From Xanthoparmelia taractica (lineage: Eukaryota > Ascomycota > Lecanoromycetes > Lecanorales > Parmeliaceae), in NCBI GenBank assembly GCA_033085395.1, contig JANQBS010000287.1, positions 1 to 46,478 on the forward strand: a stretch of DNA of 46,478 nucleotides, given 5' to 3'. This document shows, in pieces, positions 34,746-46,402 of this stretch. The notes beneath the pieces were generated by a model. The model was not told where the DNA came from. It ran no database searches and was given only the letters and a program-made list of their open reading frames with translations. Position 1 is the first letter of the stretch, and each line of letters opens with the position of its first letter. Made by a program: the position numbers and the translations under genes.

Positions 34746-34899
34746 AAAGATATAATAGAATCTTTATAGAGAACACTTAGAAAAGAACTCTATCACGGCG
34801 CTATAAATCGTATTTTAATTTCTAATATTCGGTTCGACGATTAATTTGTAAAAGAGTTTAAGGCTCGATATTTTAATAACTATTAAATTAGCTCTTTTC

Positions 34900-36865
34900 G
34901 ATCGCCCTAATATCGAGAAGAAGATATAACTTGTAATCGTTATTTGCTTACTCAAGAAAGTTAAATTCGATCTAGATCTAAAAGAAAGAATTGATCGATA
35001 AGAGTTACTATAACTATAGACTATAAGTCTTAGCTTCTTCGTTACTATTTCTTCTTTAGATTAATAAATCTTTATATCTTATTAATCTTTCTCTTCTTTA
35101 AGCATCGAAGAGTAATATCGCGAGTACGCTATAGTAGTATAATACTTCTCTTTAAGTATCTTTCTATATTTAGCGTATACTCGATAATAAAATACTTTCG
35201 TATCCTTATATCGTTTCTTTTAATATAGTAAATAGATAAAATAATAAACGTTTATTAGCGTATTAGAATACTTCTTTCCCAGCACCCTTTTCTTTAATGT
35301 CAATGCTTGTCGATACATCTCTTTAATCTCTTCGTATTTATCTTAACTACTTAATATCTCGACTAGATTATTTATACTCGTTAGCGTAGATAAATGCTTC
35401 TTGTCTAGTATCTTCTCTGTTTTTCTAAAATAAAATATTTGCATCTTATACGCCTCGAATTATCGTTCTATTCTAAATAGAAAGTCTTTTATCTTATTAA
35501 TTATAGCGAGTCGACTTATCGTAAGCTCGTTTAGCGATTTATGTAGAAAAGAAAATATATTAAAGCTAGCTATTATATACGATATTAATCGAAGTTAATG
35601 ACTGAGATCGATCTAATTCTCGGCGATAATATCTGTTATAAGCTCGAGGGCGAGGTAGCTCAACTATCGTTGTCTATCCGTGTTTAATCGATCTTGCCTT
35701 CACGTATACACGAGCTTGTGCATCGTATAGCTCTTTTAATTCGCTTTCCACTGAATTAGAGAATAACTTTGAAGCGTCTCGAACGTCGATTTAAGCTTAT
35801 ATATTGTCTATTGCTACTTAGAGAAGAGAAACGACTACCACGTCTTATTAGACGATATCGTGATCTCTAATAATTTCGTAACGTAAGTAAGAGCACTCGC
35901 GAGAACACTAGCGCTATTTTCATCGAAGAGATTCATAAAGATATTCTCAAAGTTTACAAACGCTAATAGACTTAATAAGCGGGCCGCGACTGAATTCCGA
36001 TTCTTAATCGCCTCGAACGATATTTTTCATATACTTAAAACGCTTTCTTCGTATTAATATATATATCGCTTATCCATCGTCGAAGTAATTCTTTTCGCCG
36101 CTCGCGATACTCGAGAAGATATCTCCCGATATTAGACGATAAGCGAGGCGTCTCGAATACGTATAAACCTATTAGAGTGATTGCCAAGGCTAAGTATTCC
36201 AGCTCTTTGACGATTTGAGTCACTTTCGTCGCGATATCTTAATCCTTTTCCTTTATCTTCGCGTATCTTTAAAATAGCTCTATCGCCTCCGATAGCTTCA
36301 TCTCCGCTACTTTTATCGCGTTTAGCATTATTATTTTTTTAGCTATTAAGCTTCGCGAGGTGATAATAATATACATTTTAGGCGCATTAGGCATGAAATA
36401 TCCCAGGTCGATATAGAAGTTATCTCGATTGTTATTAATAGTGTCCGCACTATTTAGAATTATTAACTATCGTCCTTACGACTGTGAAATCAGCGCTTAA
36501 CCGTAGATATCGCGTTCTCTACCTTTATTATCTCTTAATCTACATCTATCTATCGATTATAGAGAAGTCGATAGATTTAAATATAATCGCGCTCGATCGA
36601 CTTCTTCGATTCAGCTTCGATCTAAAACACGATAGCGTAGTTTCATCGATATTCGCGGATATAATTTAGCATTAGTTACGACTTGCTCGCTTCATCGAGG
36701 CCCTATATTATTAGAATACGTATATCTTTTATCTTATTATTCTTAAGATCGTGTAATTACTCTTTAATCTTCTAATGTAATCGCGGTCGCGAGATGTAAT
36801 TAAGAATCGATCGAAGGAACGAGTTAGCGTAATAGTTCTTATACGAGTTAGGGGCGACTTAAATA
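34900..36865 (-). pseudogene. NB-ARC/TPR NOD-like receptor relic, copy 1
   Basis: On the minus strand the NB-ARC order is complete. The P-loop GLDEASKS (36679-36702) is followed by LMLNYIREYR and VFQIEAESKKSIERDYI-type text. Kinase-2 is RWLIILNSAD (36443-36472, Trp codon now TAG), then IIITSRS (about 36350-36370). A GLPLAL-equivalent LEYLALAITL (36175-36210) and LSSNIGRYLLEYRERRKELL follow. The winged-helix-like LSLLAFVNFENIFMNLFDEN (about 35900-35970) and MHKLV motifs precede TPR repeats: LVEILSSQDKYEEIKEMYRQ, then KKRYKDTKVFYYRVYAKYRK. Residues expected to be H, C, Q, W or G are changed as RIP predicts. Fungal NLRs of this type oligomerise on ligand binding and act in non-self recognition. 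The N-terminal effector domain cannot be identified upstream of 36865. Confidence 0.88.
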
Positions 36866-37700
36866 GCAGTCGTGAAATCTAAGCATTATTAGCTTATGTT
36901 TTATTTGTATTAGTAAGTCTCTAATTGATAATAAGTTTATAGAAATTATCTTAAAGAATCTAACTATGGAAAGTCTCGATAGATTTAAAATATAATTCTT
37001 TCTAATGAACCTCTGAATGCGAAGCCTATATAACGAATAGCTAACGAAGCTTATTATCTACTATCTATAGCTGTAAGAAACCAAGTAGAAGATTTAAAGT
37101 CTTATAAGTTATCTATAAAGAACTTAGACTCTAGTGTAAAGAGATACATCTACGGCGATAATAGTGTATAAAAACTAATTTATTAGCATAAACCCGCTTT
37201 AGCTATTATATATTACTGAATTACTAGAATTATCGATATCACCGCTATCTCTAGAGATTTATTATCGCTACTAATTACCATCTCGTATTATTTATATATT
37301 CTATCTTTAAAGCTATTTTTTAAACTCCTTGTTTTCTAATATCTTCGAAACTCTTATTATATTCTATCTCTATTACTTTAACGTCTTAAATTAATAACTT
37401 TTTAAGTTTTCTATTAGAAGTCTTATCTTTTTATAATTATAATTATTAAAGTCTCGAGAGTAGATTTACTCGATGAGATCGACGTTTCTTAGATATTAAT
37501 TTATATTACTTCTTTATTAACGAAAATGTAGTCGTCTAAAGCTAGAGTAATTATAAAAAGGGTCTTCTTAGTATCTTATATCTTAAGAGACTTATAATTA
37601 TAATCTAAATATTTTGTAAGCTACTCTCGAAGATTATTTAAACTTCGAGTTAATATATCGTCTTAGAGTATATAATTTTTTAAAAACGAATTCAAAGAAT
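36866..37700. other. Upstream of NLR copy 1, nothing identified
   Basis: This is where the N-terminal effector domain of the minus-strand NLR should lie. The sequence is AT-rich, with stops in all frames, and I recognise no HeLo, patatin, phosphorylase or Goodbye-type motif. Either the domain is too mutated or it has been lost. Confidence 0.35.
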
Positions 37701-37702
37701 TA

Positions 37703-38265
37703 AAGAGTGTTTATACTCTTTTAGTGCCAGAATCGAATTATATAAAGCGAGTTAAAACTAAAGTTTTATAGGGTTTAGATTTTAGAAAGAGTTCTTTTAA
37801 AAATGAAGCTAAAGAAATAATTTAAAAATAAAACGTAAAAGTGCGAGAAAGACGAGATAAAGAGAATTTAAAAGTGAAATAGAAAGTTTAAAGATGTATT
37901 AATACTCGTCTATATAATATTCTCTATTCGTTTTCTACTAAGAATATTATTATCGAATTAATAGAAAAACTAAAAAATATCTTACGTAGCGAAAGTAAAA
38001 GCATAGCAATTTACTAGAAGAAAATCAAATTTAATAAAAAAAGTAGATTAGCTAGCGCGATTATATCACGTAAACGTTATATTAATTATTCGTAGAAATA
38101 AAAGATATTATATTTATCGATCGATTAATTGTTAATAGTAACCTCTTAGTATAATAGAAATCGTACATATAAACTTAATATATCGAAGCTTTGAGCTTAC
38201 TCGAGCTTAGAAAGCGTCGTACTCGTTATCTATTAATCTATTATTCAAAGACTTTAATTACACTA
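37703..38265. repeat. Dispersed repeat B2 (partner 20000-20480)
   Basis: Second copy of repeat B, beginning with the hairpin AAAGAGT-GTTTAT-ACTCTTT and TAGTGCCAGAATCGAA. It lies between the two NLR relics, on the 3' side of NLR copy 2. 38266-38690 is AT-rich with nothing recognised. Confidence 0.75.
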
Positions 38266-38689
38266 TTCGCGAGATTTCTTATAACTTAAAAGTAAAGAAT
38301 CTATCGAATAAGAGATCTAATTTAGTTAAGACTTTAAATAACATATAAGTATTAAGAGATCTAATGTTGCACCGTATATAATTAGTAATATAAGTAATGC
38401 TATACGATAGCGACGTTGAGGAAGCTAAAATAATAATATCGATACTCGCTCTCTTAATAGAATCGTTCTTAGAGTAGACTAGTTATTAGAAATTCTTTTT
38501 AACTGACTAATTACGCTTAATAATATACTAAAGATACTATAGTATCTTAATATATCTATGCTATAATTAAGTCGAAGAAGAAGTAATATAAAGTAAAAAT
38601 AGAATAAATAGAAATAGAATAATAAAAAAAGAAATAAGCATACGTTTGAATTCGTAAAATAAAGACTTCTATTTGATTAGTATCGTGAG

Positions 38690-39890
38690 TATACTATAAT
38701 AATCGAGTTCTTCTCTCCGAGTGTCTTTCTATTCTTAGAATATACTCGATAATAAAATATTTTCGTATACTTATATCGTTTCTTTTGATATAGTAAATAA
38801 ATAAGATAATAGTCGCTTATTAGAATACTTCTTGCTCTAGCTTCTTCTCTGTTTTTCTTAAATAAAATACTCGCATCGTCTTAAATCACCGTTCTATTCT
38901 AAATAGAAAGTCTTCTATTTTATTAATTATAGCGAGTTAACTTATCGCAAGCTCGTCTAATAATTTATATAGAGAATAAATTATATTAAAGCTAGTTATT
39001 ATATATAGTATTAATCGAAGTAAATAACTGAGATTAATCTAATTCTCGACGATAATATCTATTATAAGCTTCGTGGCGAGACTACTTAGCTATCGTTTCC
39101 CGTCCGCCTTTAATCGGTCTTGACTCTATACATATTCGAGCTTATATATCGCATAGCTCTTTTGATTCGCTTTCCACTAAATCGGAGAATAACTTTAAAG
39201 CGTCTCGAACGCCGATTTAAGCTTATATACTATTCATTACTACTTAGAGAAGAGAAACGATTATTTGAATAATATTGTAATCTCTAATAATAGACTTAGT
39301 AAGCGGGTAGCGCCTGGAATATAATTCTCAAAGCGAGTTATTATCGACATATACGAGCCGACTAGAGTGATCGCCAAGATTAAATACCTATATTCTCTCA
39401 CGATTTTATCGACTTCTCTTATTATATTCGACTCTTTCTCTATTAGTATCGCGTATTACTAAAATAGCTCTATCGCCTTCAGTGACTTTATATCTATTAT
39501 TTTTATCGCGTCTAGCATTATTATCTCCTTAGCGATTAAGCTCCGCGAGATAATAATAATATATACTTTAAACGCGTTAGACATAAAATATCTTAGACCG
39601 ATATAAGTTTTATCTCGATCGTTATTAATAATATTCACACTATTTAAAATTATTAGTTATTACTTCTTATAACTATAGAATTAACGCTTAATCGTAAATA
39701 TCGCGTTCTCTATCTTTACTATCTCTTGATTTATATCTATTTTACTAACTATAGAGAAGTCGATAGAATTAAATATAATCGCGCTTGATTGACTTCTTCG
39801 ATTTAGAATACGATAATATAATTCTATCGATATTCGCGAATATAGTTTAGTATTAGCTACGACTTGCCCGCTTTATCGAGCCTCTATTAG
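38690..39890 (-). pseudogene. NB-ARC NLR relic, copy 2 (internally deleted)
   Basis: Co-linear with copy 1 on the same strand. The Walker A motif is better kept here: LDKAGKS (39860-39882) with the Gly-Lys-Ser intact. ILNYIREYR, a kinase-2 region with ILNSVN-like text, the SYSPIQWKAN-equivalent block and the TPR text (KKRYKYTKIFYYRVYSK) follow. Relative to copy 1 it lacks about 230 bp between the LALAITL-like segment and the winged helix, and about 120 bp in the TPR region. Similarity to copy 1 stops abruptly just upstream of the P-loop, at about 39890. It is a tandem direct duplicate, more damaged than copy 1. Confidence 0.8.
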
Positions 39891-40088
39891 CTCGCGAGAT
39901 ATACGTATTTTAAGCACTAATACTAACGTCTCTTTAAACTTTATTTTAGTATCTCTTCTATTAGATTAAGAGAGATATTCCTTACGTAGAATACGAGTTA
40001 ATCAAATTAATAAATATTATTATCGACGTAATTTTAAGAGCGTTATAAGTATTAATATATTAGTATATTTATATATAAATTTTATAAG

Positions 40089-41640
40089 ACTTTCGCGTCT
40101 CTAATAGAAGAGTAGATTAATCTCGAGCTAAATTCTAACTCTTACGTGTCTAGACGTATACGAGTAATAAAGTTATTTATAGCACGGTTAACCGATAAGT
40201 TTGAAAGACTAGGCTTCTTTAAGAAGAATTTAACTATCTATCTATATTATACTTTACTCTAAATCTTTAGATTCTATTATATAATATTTAAGACTTTTCA
40301 TTTATATCTTAGATTATAGATCTTAGTCTCGATGCTTGACGCTAAGAAAGAAAGTCTATAACATTACGAGAAATACTACGATTTATTTATTCGTATCTTC
40401 GATAGCTAACGAGAAAATTATAAGAGTTAATACTTCTTCTATATTAACACTAGCTAGCGATTTATATAAAGCTTTAAAGATTATCTTTTATTGTTAATAA
40501 TAGAGTGACTTAAGAGATCTAGTCACATAAAAAGCGTAATCGAAATTTCGATATAAAAGACTCTTAGATACCTCAATACCTTTTCTTTAGAATATCTAAC
40601 TCTTATTTTTTATCGTTCTCTACTTATATTAAATGCGACTAGATTATTCTAAAATTTAAGTATAGGCGTAATATTAATTACTCGCTTTTAATCTTACTTC
40701 TCAAAAGATCGTAATTAAGGTAATTATCGTCTCGGCTATATTTTCTTATTATCTACGCTATTTATTTCAAGGTATATAAAACTTTATTATAATACTTAAA
40801 ATTTGTCTTTAGTTTCTACTAAACGTGCTACTAAGAATATTAAGGCGAGTTTTATACTTCATAGCCTTAAAAACATAATAGATAATCGAGATAGATATAT
40901 CGCATTTTAGCTACATATTCCAGTCGCGATACGAGTTTATAACTCGATTATTCAACGACTATAGCCGATAAGAGTAATATGCAACTATGTAGATTATTAG
41001 AGTACATAATCTATATACGCCCACCTCTACGTAAGTCAATACCTTATTTATATAATATCTACTTTAACTTATATAGTGACTTTTTATACGCTTAAATACT
41101 ATATTAAGAGAAGATTAATAAGAAAATTAGCATTAAACGAGTAATTAAGAATCAACGCAGATAGAAATAGTTTTAGAGTTAAGTGCTCTATATTCTTTAA
41201 TCGAGTAGCGACGTGAAATCTTACTTAGAGATCTTAATAATAAGCTCGAATTAGATTTCGACGAGTCAATTATTAAGGATATTAGATATAACATTATAAA
41301 TCATGAATTTGCAAACGCGTACGAGCCCAGTCTATACTCCGCTTAAGCGCTAAGTTATAATAATAAATTTTAGAAATTAGATGCGACTATATTAGCAAGG
41401 GCTCCTTTTATATAATCGTTATAATATCTTTAAAATAAAGTATTTAAAGCCTAAGTAGCGATACTATAAGGCTTTAATTTTATTAACTTTACTTAATATC
41501 TTATATACGTTCTAGCGAAGAGATTAATAACTCTATAAAATGTTATTATATAAGCTAATTTCTAATAAGAACTCGATCGAAGTAGTATAAATATTAATTG
41601 CTAAAAACTCTAAGTATATCTACTTTAACTTAATTATTTC
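40089..41640 (+). pseudogene. Coding relic, unidentified
   Basis: From 40089 one plus-strand frame has low stop density to about 41035 (NSYVSRRIRVIKLFIARL, EKYYDLFIRIFDS, KTLRYLNTFSLEYLTLIFY, VAIRVYNSIIQRL). It becomes stop-rich and Gln-rich towards 41640. No domain recognised. I looked for the tyrosine-recombinase (DUF3435) signature here because of the helical character and did not find a convincing R...H-x-x-R...Y set. 41641-42180 is AT-rich. Confidence 0.35.
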
Positions 41641-42189
41641 TCTAATACTCCCCTTCTTCTCTCTTCTTTTTAGAAATTATATTAAATATATTTTTAATCT
41701 TAGAGATAGCTATATTCTTATTTAAGCGTAATAATTTTCTTGAAGAATTATAATTAGAATACTTTATAAGATCGATACTATATATAAGACTCTCTCTTTA
41801 GTTACTAAGAATACTAAGAAATTTCGAGCGAAACTTTCGCCACGCGACTTTAAAAATAATATATTGTTTCAATTCGAGCTATATTCTTTTCTATCGCTAA
41901 TTTTAAATCCTTATTTATAATAGATTTTTAATACTTATTCTTCGAAGTTAATTCTAACTTCTTTAACTAATTTAATTTTAATCTCTTTATTTCTTTTCTA
42001 AGTATTTTATTTTCGATTTCTCTTCTTCTTAATCTCTCTACTTATTAATTTAAGCTCTCAATCTCTCTTAGATATAAGCTTTTTTATAAAATCTTCTCGA
42101 CGAGTCTAAGGCAATAGTAATCTCTTATTAAATACCAGGGCTAATCTTATATTTATTACCTAATTAATTCAATAGCTAATCGAGATAAC

Positions 42190-42930
42190 TAGATCTCTTT
42201 GCATTGGGTTGCTAAAAACGAATCTATTAGTACCATAGAGACCTTAAAGACTACGGATACCCGTTCGACTATCGAGGCTATCGAAGTCTGGACATCAGAC
42301 TTGATTTCCATTTTTTATTATAATAGTCCTATATTAATATCACGTGAAAATAAGATATTCGAGCTAATAGCAAAACGATATATCTCGATCTACATCTTAA
42401 TCTTCGTCACAATTGCCTTATATATATCTATTATCGCAATCACTTTTAACGGTGACTTCTTCGAGACCGTCAACTAATATCTTGCATTTACGCCCTTGAT
42501 TGAATTCTTAGCTTACTCGTATTCCGCTTCGCTATTACTTCTTTGGCGCTTATATAATTATGCGCTGGGTGACGCTGAATATAACCTCTATAGTCACCCT
42601 TATAGTATTAATCAAGCCGAAGAAATTAACTTCCGCTTATATTCTAATTTAGCTATCTCATAGCTCTTTAAAATATCTACTATACTCTATATTATTAATT
42701 ATTATATCAACATAGCCGAACTTAATAATTGCGATTATAAAGACTAATTAGCTATCGCTAAGCTCTGTGATAATAAGCTTAATAATATAATAGTTCTTTA
42801 GAATAATATGTTCGAAGATTGGTCTGCGCGCTGTGGCGATTATACTATCGTCGATGTTAGCTTTTTACACAAGATGTTATAAAGAAGATATACGTGTCTT
42901 TATTTACCGCTCTTTTCGATATAGCTTAAT
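42190..42930 (+). pseudogene. Ankyrin-like coding relic
   Basis: A 92-codon open run (42199-42477, non-ATG start) begins LHWVAKNESISTIETL, which fits the first helices of an ankyrin repeat (TPLHxAAxNGHxxxVxxLL). The frame continues through TAA/TAG to about 42930 (AYSYSASLLLLWRLYNYAL, MFEDWSARCGDYTIVDVSF). A hydrophobic stretch (ISIYILIFVTIALYISIIAI) may be membrane-spanning or reflect Ala/Thr-to-Val/Ile changes by RIP. Only one repeat is readable, so the ankyrin call is tentative. 42931-43950 shows further weak plus-strand coding text and could join this to the relic at 43950. Confidence 0.35.
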
Positions 42931-43949
42931 TAAAAAATATCGAATAAAAAATCTTTTCTCCCAGAACTTATATTATTAAAGCTTTATATAGGTTCTGGGC
43001 GTATTAAACTAATACGATCTTCGCGAGAAGCGTTGCTAAGCGGGAGCTCTCGAGACTAATCGAGTGTTACTTTATAAGAAGTCTAGGCTAAAAATAGCTG
43101 ATAGTAAGCGATTAAGATCGTTATTGCTAGTCTTTCTAAGATTTTCTACGTCAAAGCTCTAGCAAGTTATTAAGACTAATCTTACTTTTAAATCGATCGT
43201 AACAATGGGAAATTCGTTAACTCAGACACATAGACGTTCTTTATTAATTAATTATTAGATATAATTAAATTAGATTTTATCTACAAGGGAGATTAATAAA
43301 TATATTGAGATAACGATATTATTCTACAGTCGTAGCTTCCCCCGAAATATATTTAGATAGTCTTTAACGCTCGTTGACTTGAAAAGTGTAGAGAATTAAG
43401 TAAATCAGAGCTTAATTCGTTTTCGAACTGGCTTCGTAGTGACACTTAGACAATCACTCGAATACGCTTCTCTAACTCCTTGTATTAACGACTACCTATA
43501 TTGTATTATCCTGCGAAGCGAATTAGATAGCTCGACGCTTTCCCACTATGCTTAAACATAGGAGATCTACTACGTATTCCGAATATTGGGGGAACGAGGT
43601 TCGAGCGATCTGTGTCTTAAATTAGAGTCTTCTATCAAGTTTATCGACTTAGATATTCACATTATTAAAGACGGCTAGTAATCTCCTTGAATTTCTAATC
43701 TTATATTATAGAGAATAAGAGATGAAATTGTAAATAATATTTAATATTATATCAAAAGAGGTTTAGACTATATAGTTAATACTAGAGAGATATAAATCGC
43801 TTTATAACTACGTATTAAATAAACTTCGATAAGTGAATCGATCCTCTTTAGCGTTATAAAAGTATAGCACTAATAAGAGTTATTGTGAGCACCAGATTCG
43901 ACTGGTCTTTATATATTTCCCGGTTTATTGTTAGAATATTAACATCTAT

Positions 43950-44430
43950 ACACGATATATTCACAGAGCTTCTTATTTAGAAGATTGAATCTTAGCTGAA
44001 GAGCGTTTCTCGTAGGGATACGAATATTATAACTATTCTTAATCTAGTTAGATTAGAGTCTAGCTCGAATATCTATCTTTATGAACACGAAGTCATCGAT
44101 AAGCGTTATCTTAAGCACTTATCAGACGTCTCTTTTACGTATAATAATTCTTAATATTCCTTTCTCGTAATCGAGACGTTATATTTATAGCGTTAGAAAG
44201 ATTTAACGAGGCTGGCTAATGAATATATATTCGGTTTTAACGGAAATATCGCTATGATCCTTGGACTCGATATTGAATATGGCGTTGAGTCGAAGAAGGC
44301 GTCGCTTTTTATGTGGTGACCTCGATTAGTGTCGGATCCGGAGAAGGAAGAAGGCGTTCTTTTGAAAACATTTAGTGTTCGAGAAGCGAATATAATAACT
44401 TCTCTGCTTGCTTATTATTAATCGATATTT
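43950..44430 (+). pseudogene. PD-(D/E)XK-like domain relic, copy 2
   Basis: A low-stop frame reads RDTNIITILNLVRLESSSN, HLSDVSFTYNNS, LVIETLYLQRQKDLTRL, ANEYIFGFNGNIAMILGLDI, then EYGVESKKASLFMW and PRLVSDPEKEEGVLLKTFS. It is clearly homologous to the minus-strand relic at 21878-22290. The conserved spacing of Glu in VIE, the DIEY motif and the KKAS lysine suggests a PD-(D/E)XK-type nuclease-like fold (inference). It is better preserved than copy 1: GGN and DIEY codons are kept. The N-terminus is not defined. 44431-44820 is AT-rich. Confidence 0.6.
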
Positions 44431-44819
44431 ATATTAGTTTAATATTAATAATCTTGCTTTTGATAGGTATTTTGTGATAGAAAGAAGAAATAATTTATCT
44501 CACTCTAAACGATAGATAGTAAAATACGTTTACATTTAAATACGTGGTTAAAGAAAAAAAAGGCGAAACGTTTTGACGAGAAGTATTATTTATATAGATA
44601 AGAAAGAGATTAAATAATTTATATTAGCGTTAGAACGCTTTTTAGAAAAATATTTATTAGATAAAGAAAGTAAGAAAGAATAGATCGTCTATATCTATGC
44701 AAGAAAGAGTAAAAGAATAATCTTCTCGTAACGTAATGAGTATTATTATTTATATCTTAATCAAAGAGTGTCTCAACAACAAAGTTTCTATTAAGTCTCA
44801 CTATCGCAGTCTTTTAGAT

Positions 44820-45141
44820 TTAGGTGTCAGCATAGTTCAATGCTTCGTCGCGAAACGAGTCGAGCACCGTTTATTCTCTTTTTCTCCGACTGTCCTCCGT
44901 GCCCATCGCTGGCTTTCATCTCCCCTCCCGCAGTCTCCAAACGTGCAAGGTGTTGGCGGGGCTGTGGTACTATACCAGCAGGGAAAAGCTCTTATATGCG
45001 CAGCGGTACGGGGTGTTTAGAAGCACGACGGGAACGATAATAGCGTGGGGGACGCTTTTGAGGGAGCCTGTGGCGCCTAGAATGATAGGGGATATAAATA
45101 TGATATTGATATTGCCTTCGAGAGTAGCTGAGACGAGCTAA
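44820..45141 (+). pseudogene. GC-rich, un-RIPed island with gene-fragment-like ORF
   Basis: About 300 bp have normal GC content and dinucleotides, with sharp AT-rich borders. Three overlapping plus-strand ORFs cross it. The one at 44899-45141 has the most protein-like text (GLWYYTSREKLLYAQRYGVF, STTGTIIAWGTLLREPVAP, GDINMILILPSRVAETS), with no RIP-type stops for 80 codons. The others are Pro/Arg-rich and probably shadows. The start Met is uncertain; upstream is pyrimidine-rich like a 5' leader. It may be an exon or truncated piece of a single-copy gene. No family recognised. Confidence 0.45.
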
Positions 45142-46402
45142 GTAGATGATGATAAATGTTTACGCGCTTGACAGTAAACGTCTGGGGACTAATATGATGT
45201 ATTACTTATCTACTTTCCCACTAATAAGCTATAGTAGACGGCCATTACCCTTCGCGACGTCGTGAACGTAAGCGCTCAATATATTTAATTCCTAGACATA
45301 TCGGCCTAAGATTATACGTATTAAGACTTCAGATATTAGTAAATATAGTATACTCTTCGTATTTCCAGCAAGATAATATTATTAAGATTTTGTTATTCTT
45401 AATCGTAAAGATAATATTCGTCGCGCGATTGAGAAGCTAAGCGATAAAAACCTAAATCGTTTAAAGGGGTTTTATATGCTAAAGAAGACTAAATTCTTTA
45501 ATTACTCGATTATTATAATTAACTTAACATGATCTCACAAGGGCGATAGAATTTATAGAAATTAATCGTACTAATTTAGCAAGCGCAAGATCTTACCTTA
45601 TCTCCATAATCACGTACGAGATCTAATAATATAGTCGCGATATTCGTAGCTTATTAGCCTTCTTTACTCCGAGTAAGCTAAGCATCTATTATTCTCGAAA
45701 TAGCGCCGTTATTTATTCGAATCTTACTTTTTATATTAGCTAGATTAAACCCAACGCTTACTATAATTATAATTATTTTTATATATACTTATATAGATTC
45801 GAATATTAATTAATTCCCAGCTTTCTAGATAAGACTTTTTAATTAATCTACTCGACTTATTACTAAAACGAGACAAACAGATCCGAGAACGTATTTCTAG
45901 CTAGGTCTCCTTCTTACTTATAGTGAAAAGAGCAGCTAAGATCCGATCTTTTGTTTTTTTTTCTTTTGTTTTGGGGTTTTTTTATACATTATTAACTATA
46001 TTCGTATTTCTAATTACCCGTTCACGTATTATAAAATAACATAATCGCCGGGCTCTATTACGAGATACCGATAATTGTGTCTAATAAAGCGGGAGGATAT
46101 TTGGGATTACGTTTTAAATCTAAAACGTCTTCGTCTAAAACGATTAGTAAAGATTATTGTTAAGTTATTATTTAAAGTAATATTTAGATAAACGAGAAAG
46201 GATTAAAGAGAAAATGAACGTTAAGAAAGAATAATTATGTATTAAGGTGTGAAAGAAAGATAGAAGATTAATTAAGAAGAGAAAGAAGAAGAATTGAGAT
46301 AAGAGATTTATTTACGTTTTTTAGAGATATAATAATAAGAGCTTACGTTATTAATCGGATAATAACGGGTTGAGAAGAAATTCTTTTATTTCTATTCTAC
46401 GT
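45142..46402. other. No gene identified
   Basis: AT-rich to purine-rich sequence. It includes T-runs at 45951-45981 (T8, T7) and an AAACGTCTTCGTCTAAAACG motif at 46123-46142. The purine-rich stretch 46180-46310 has low complexity. No protein-like frame is supportable. Confidence 0.4.

Noticed and set aside
36484..36669. 61-codon plus-strand ORF
   Set aside because: It lies antisense to the NB-ARC P-loop and kinase-2 region of NLR copy 1.
40089..41640. Tyrosine recombinase captain
   Set aside because: Helical, low-stop frame, but no convincing R...HxxR...Y catalytic set could be read.
44736..45040. Two other ORFs in the GC island (44736-45020 and 44840-45040)
   Set aside because: Pro/Arg-rich composition and overlap with the more protein-like frame at 44899-45141.
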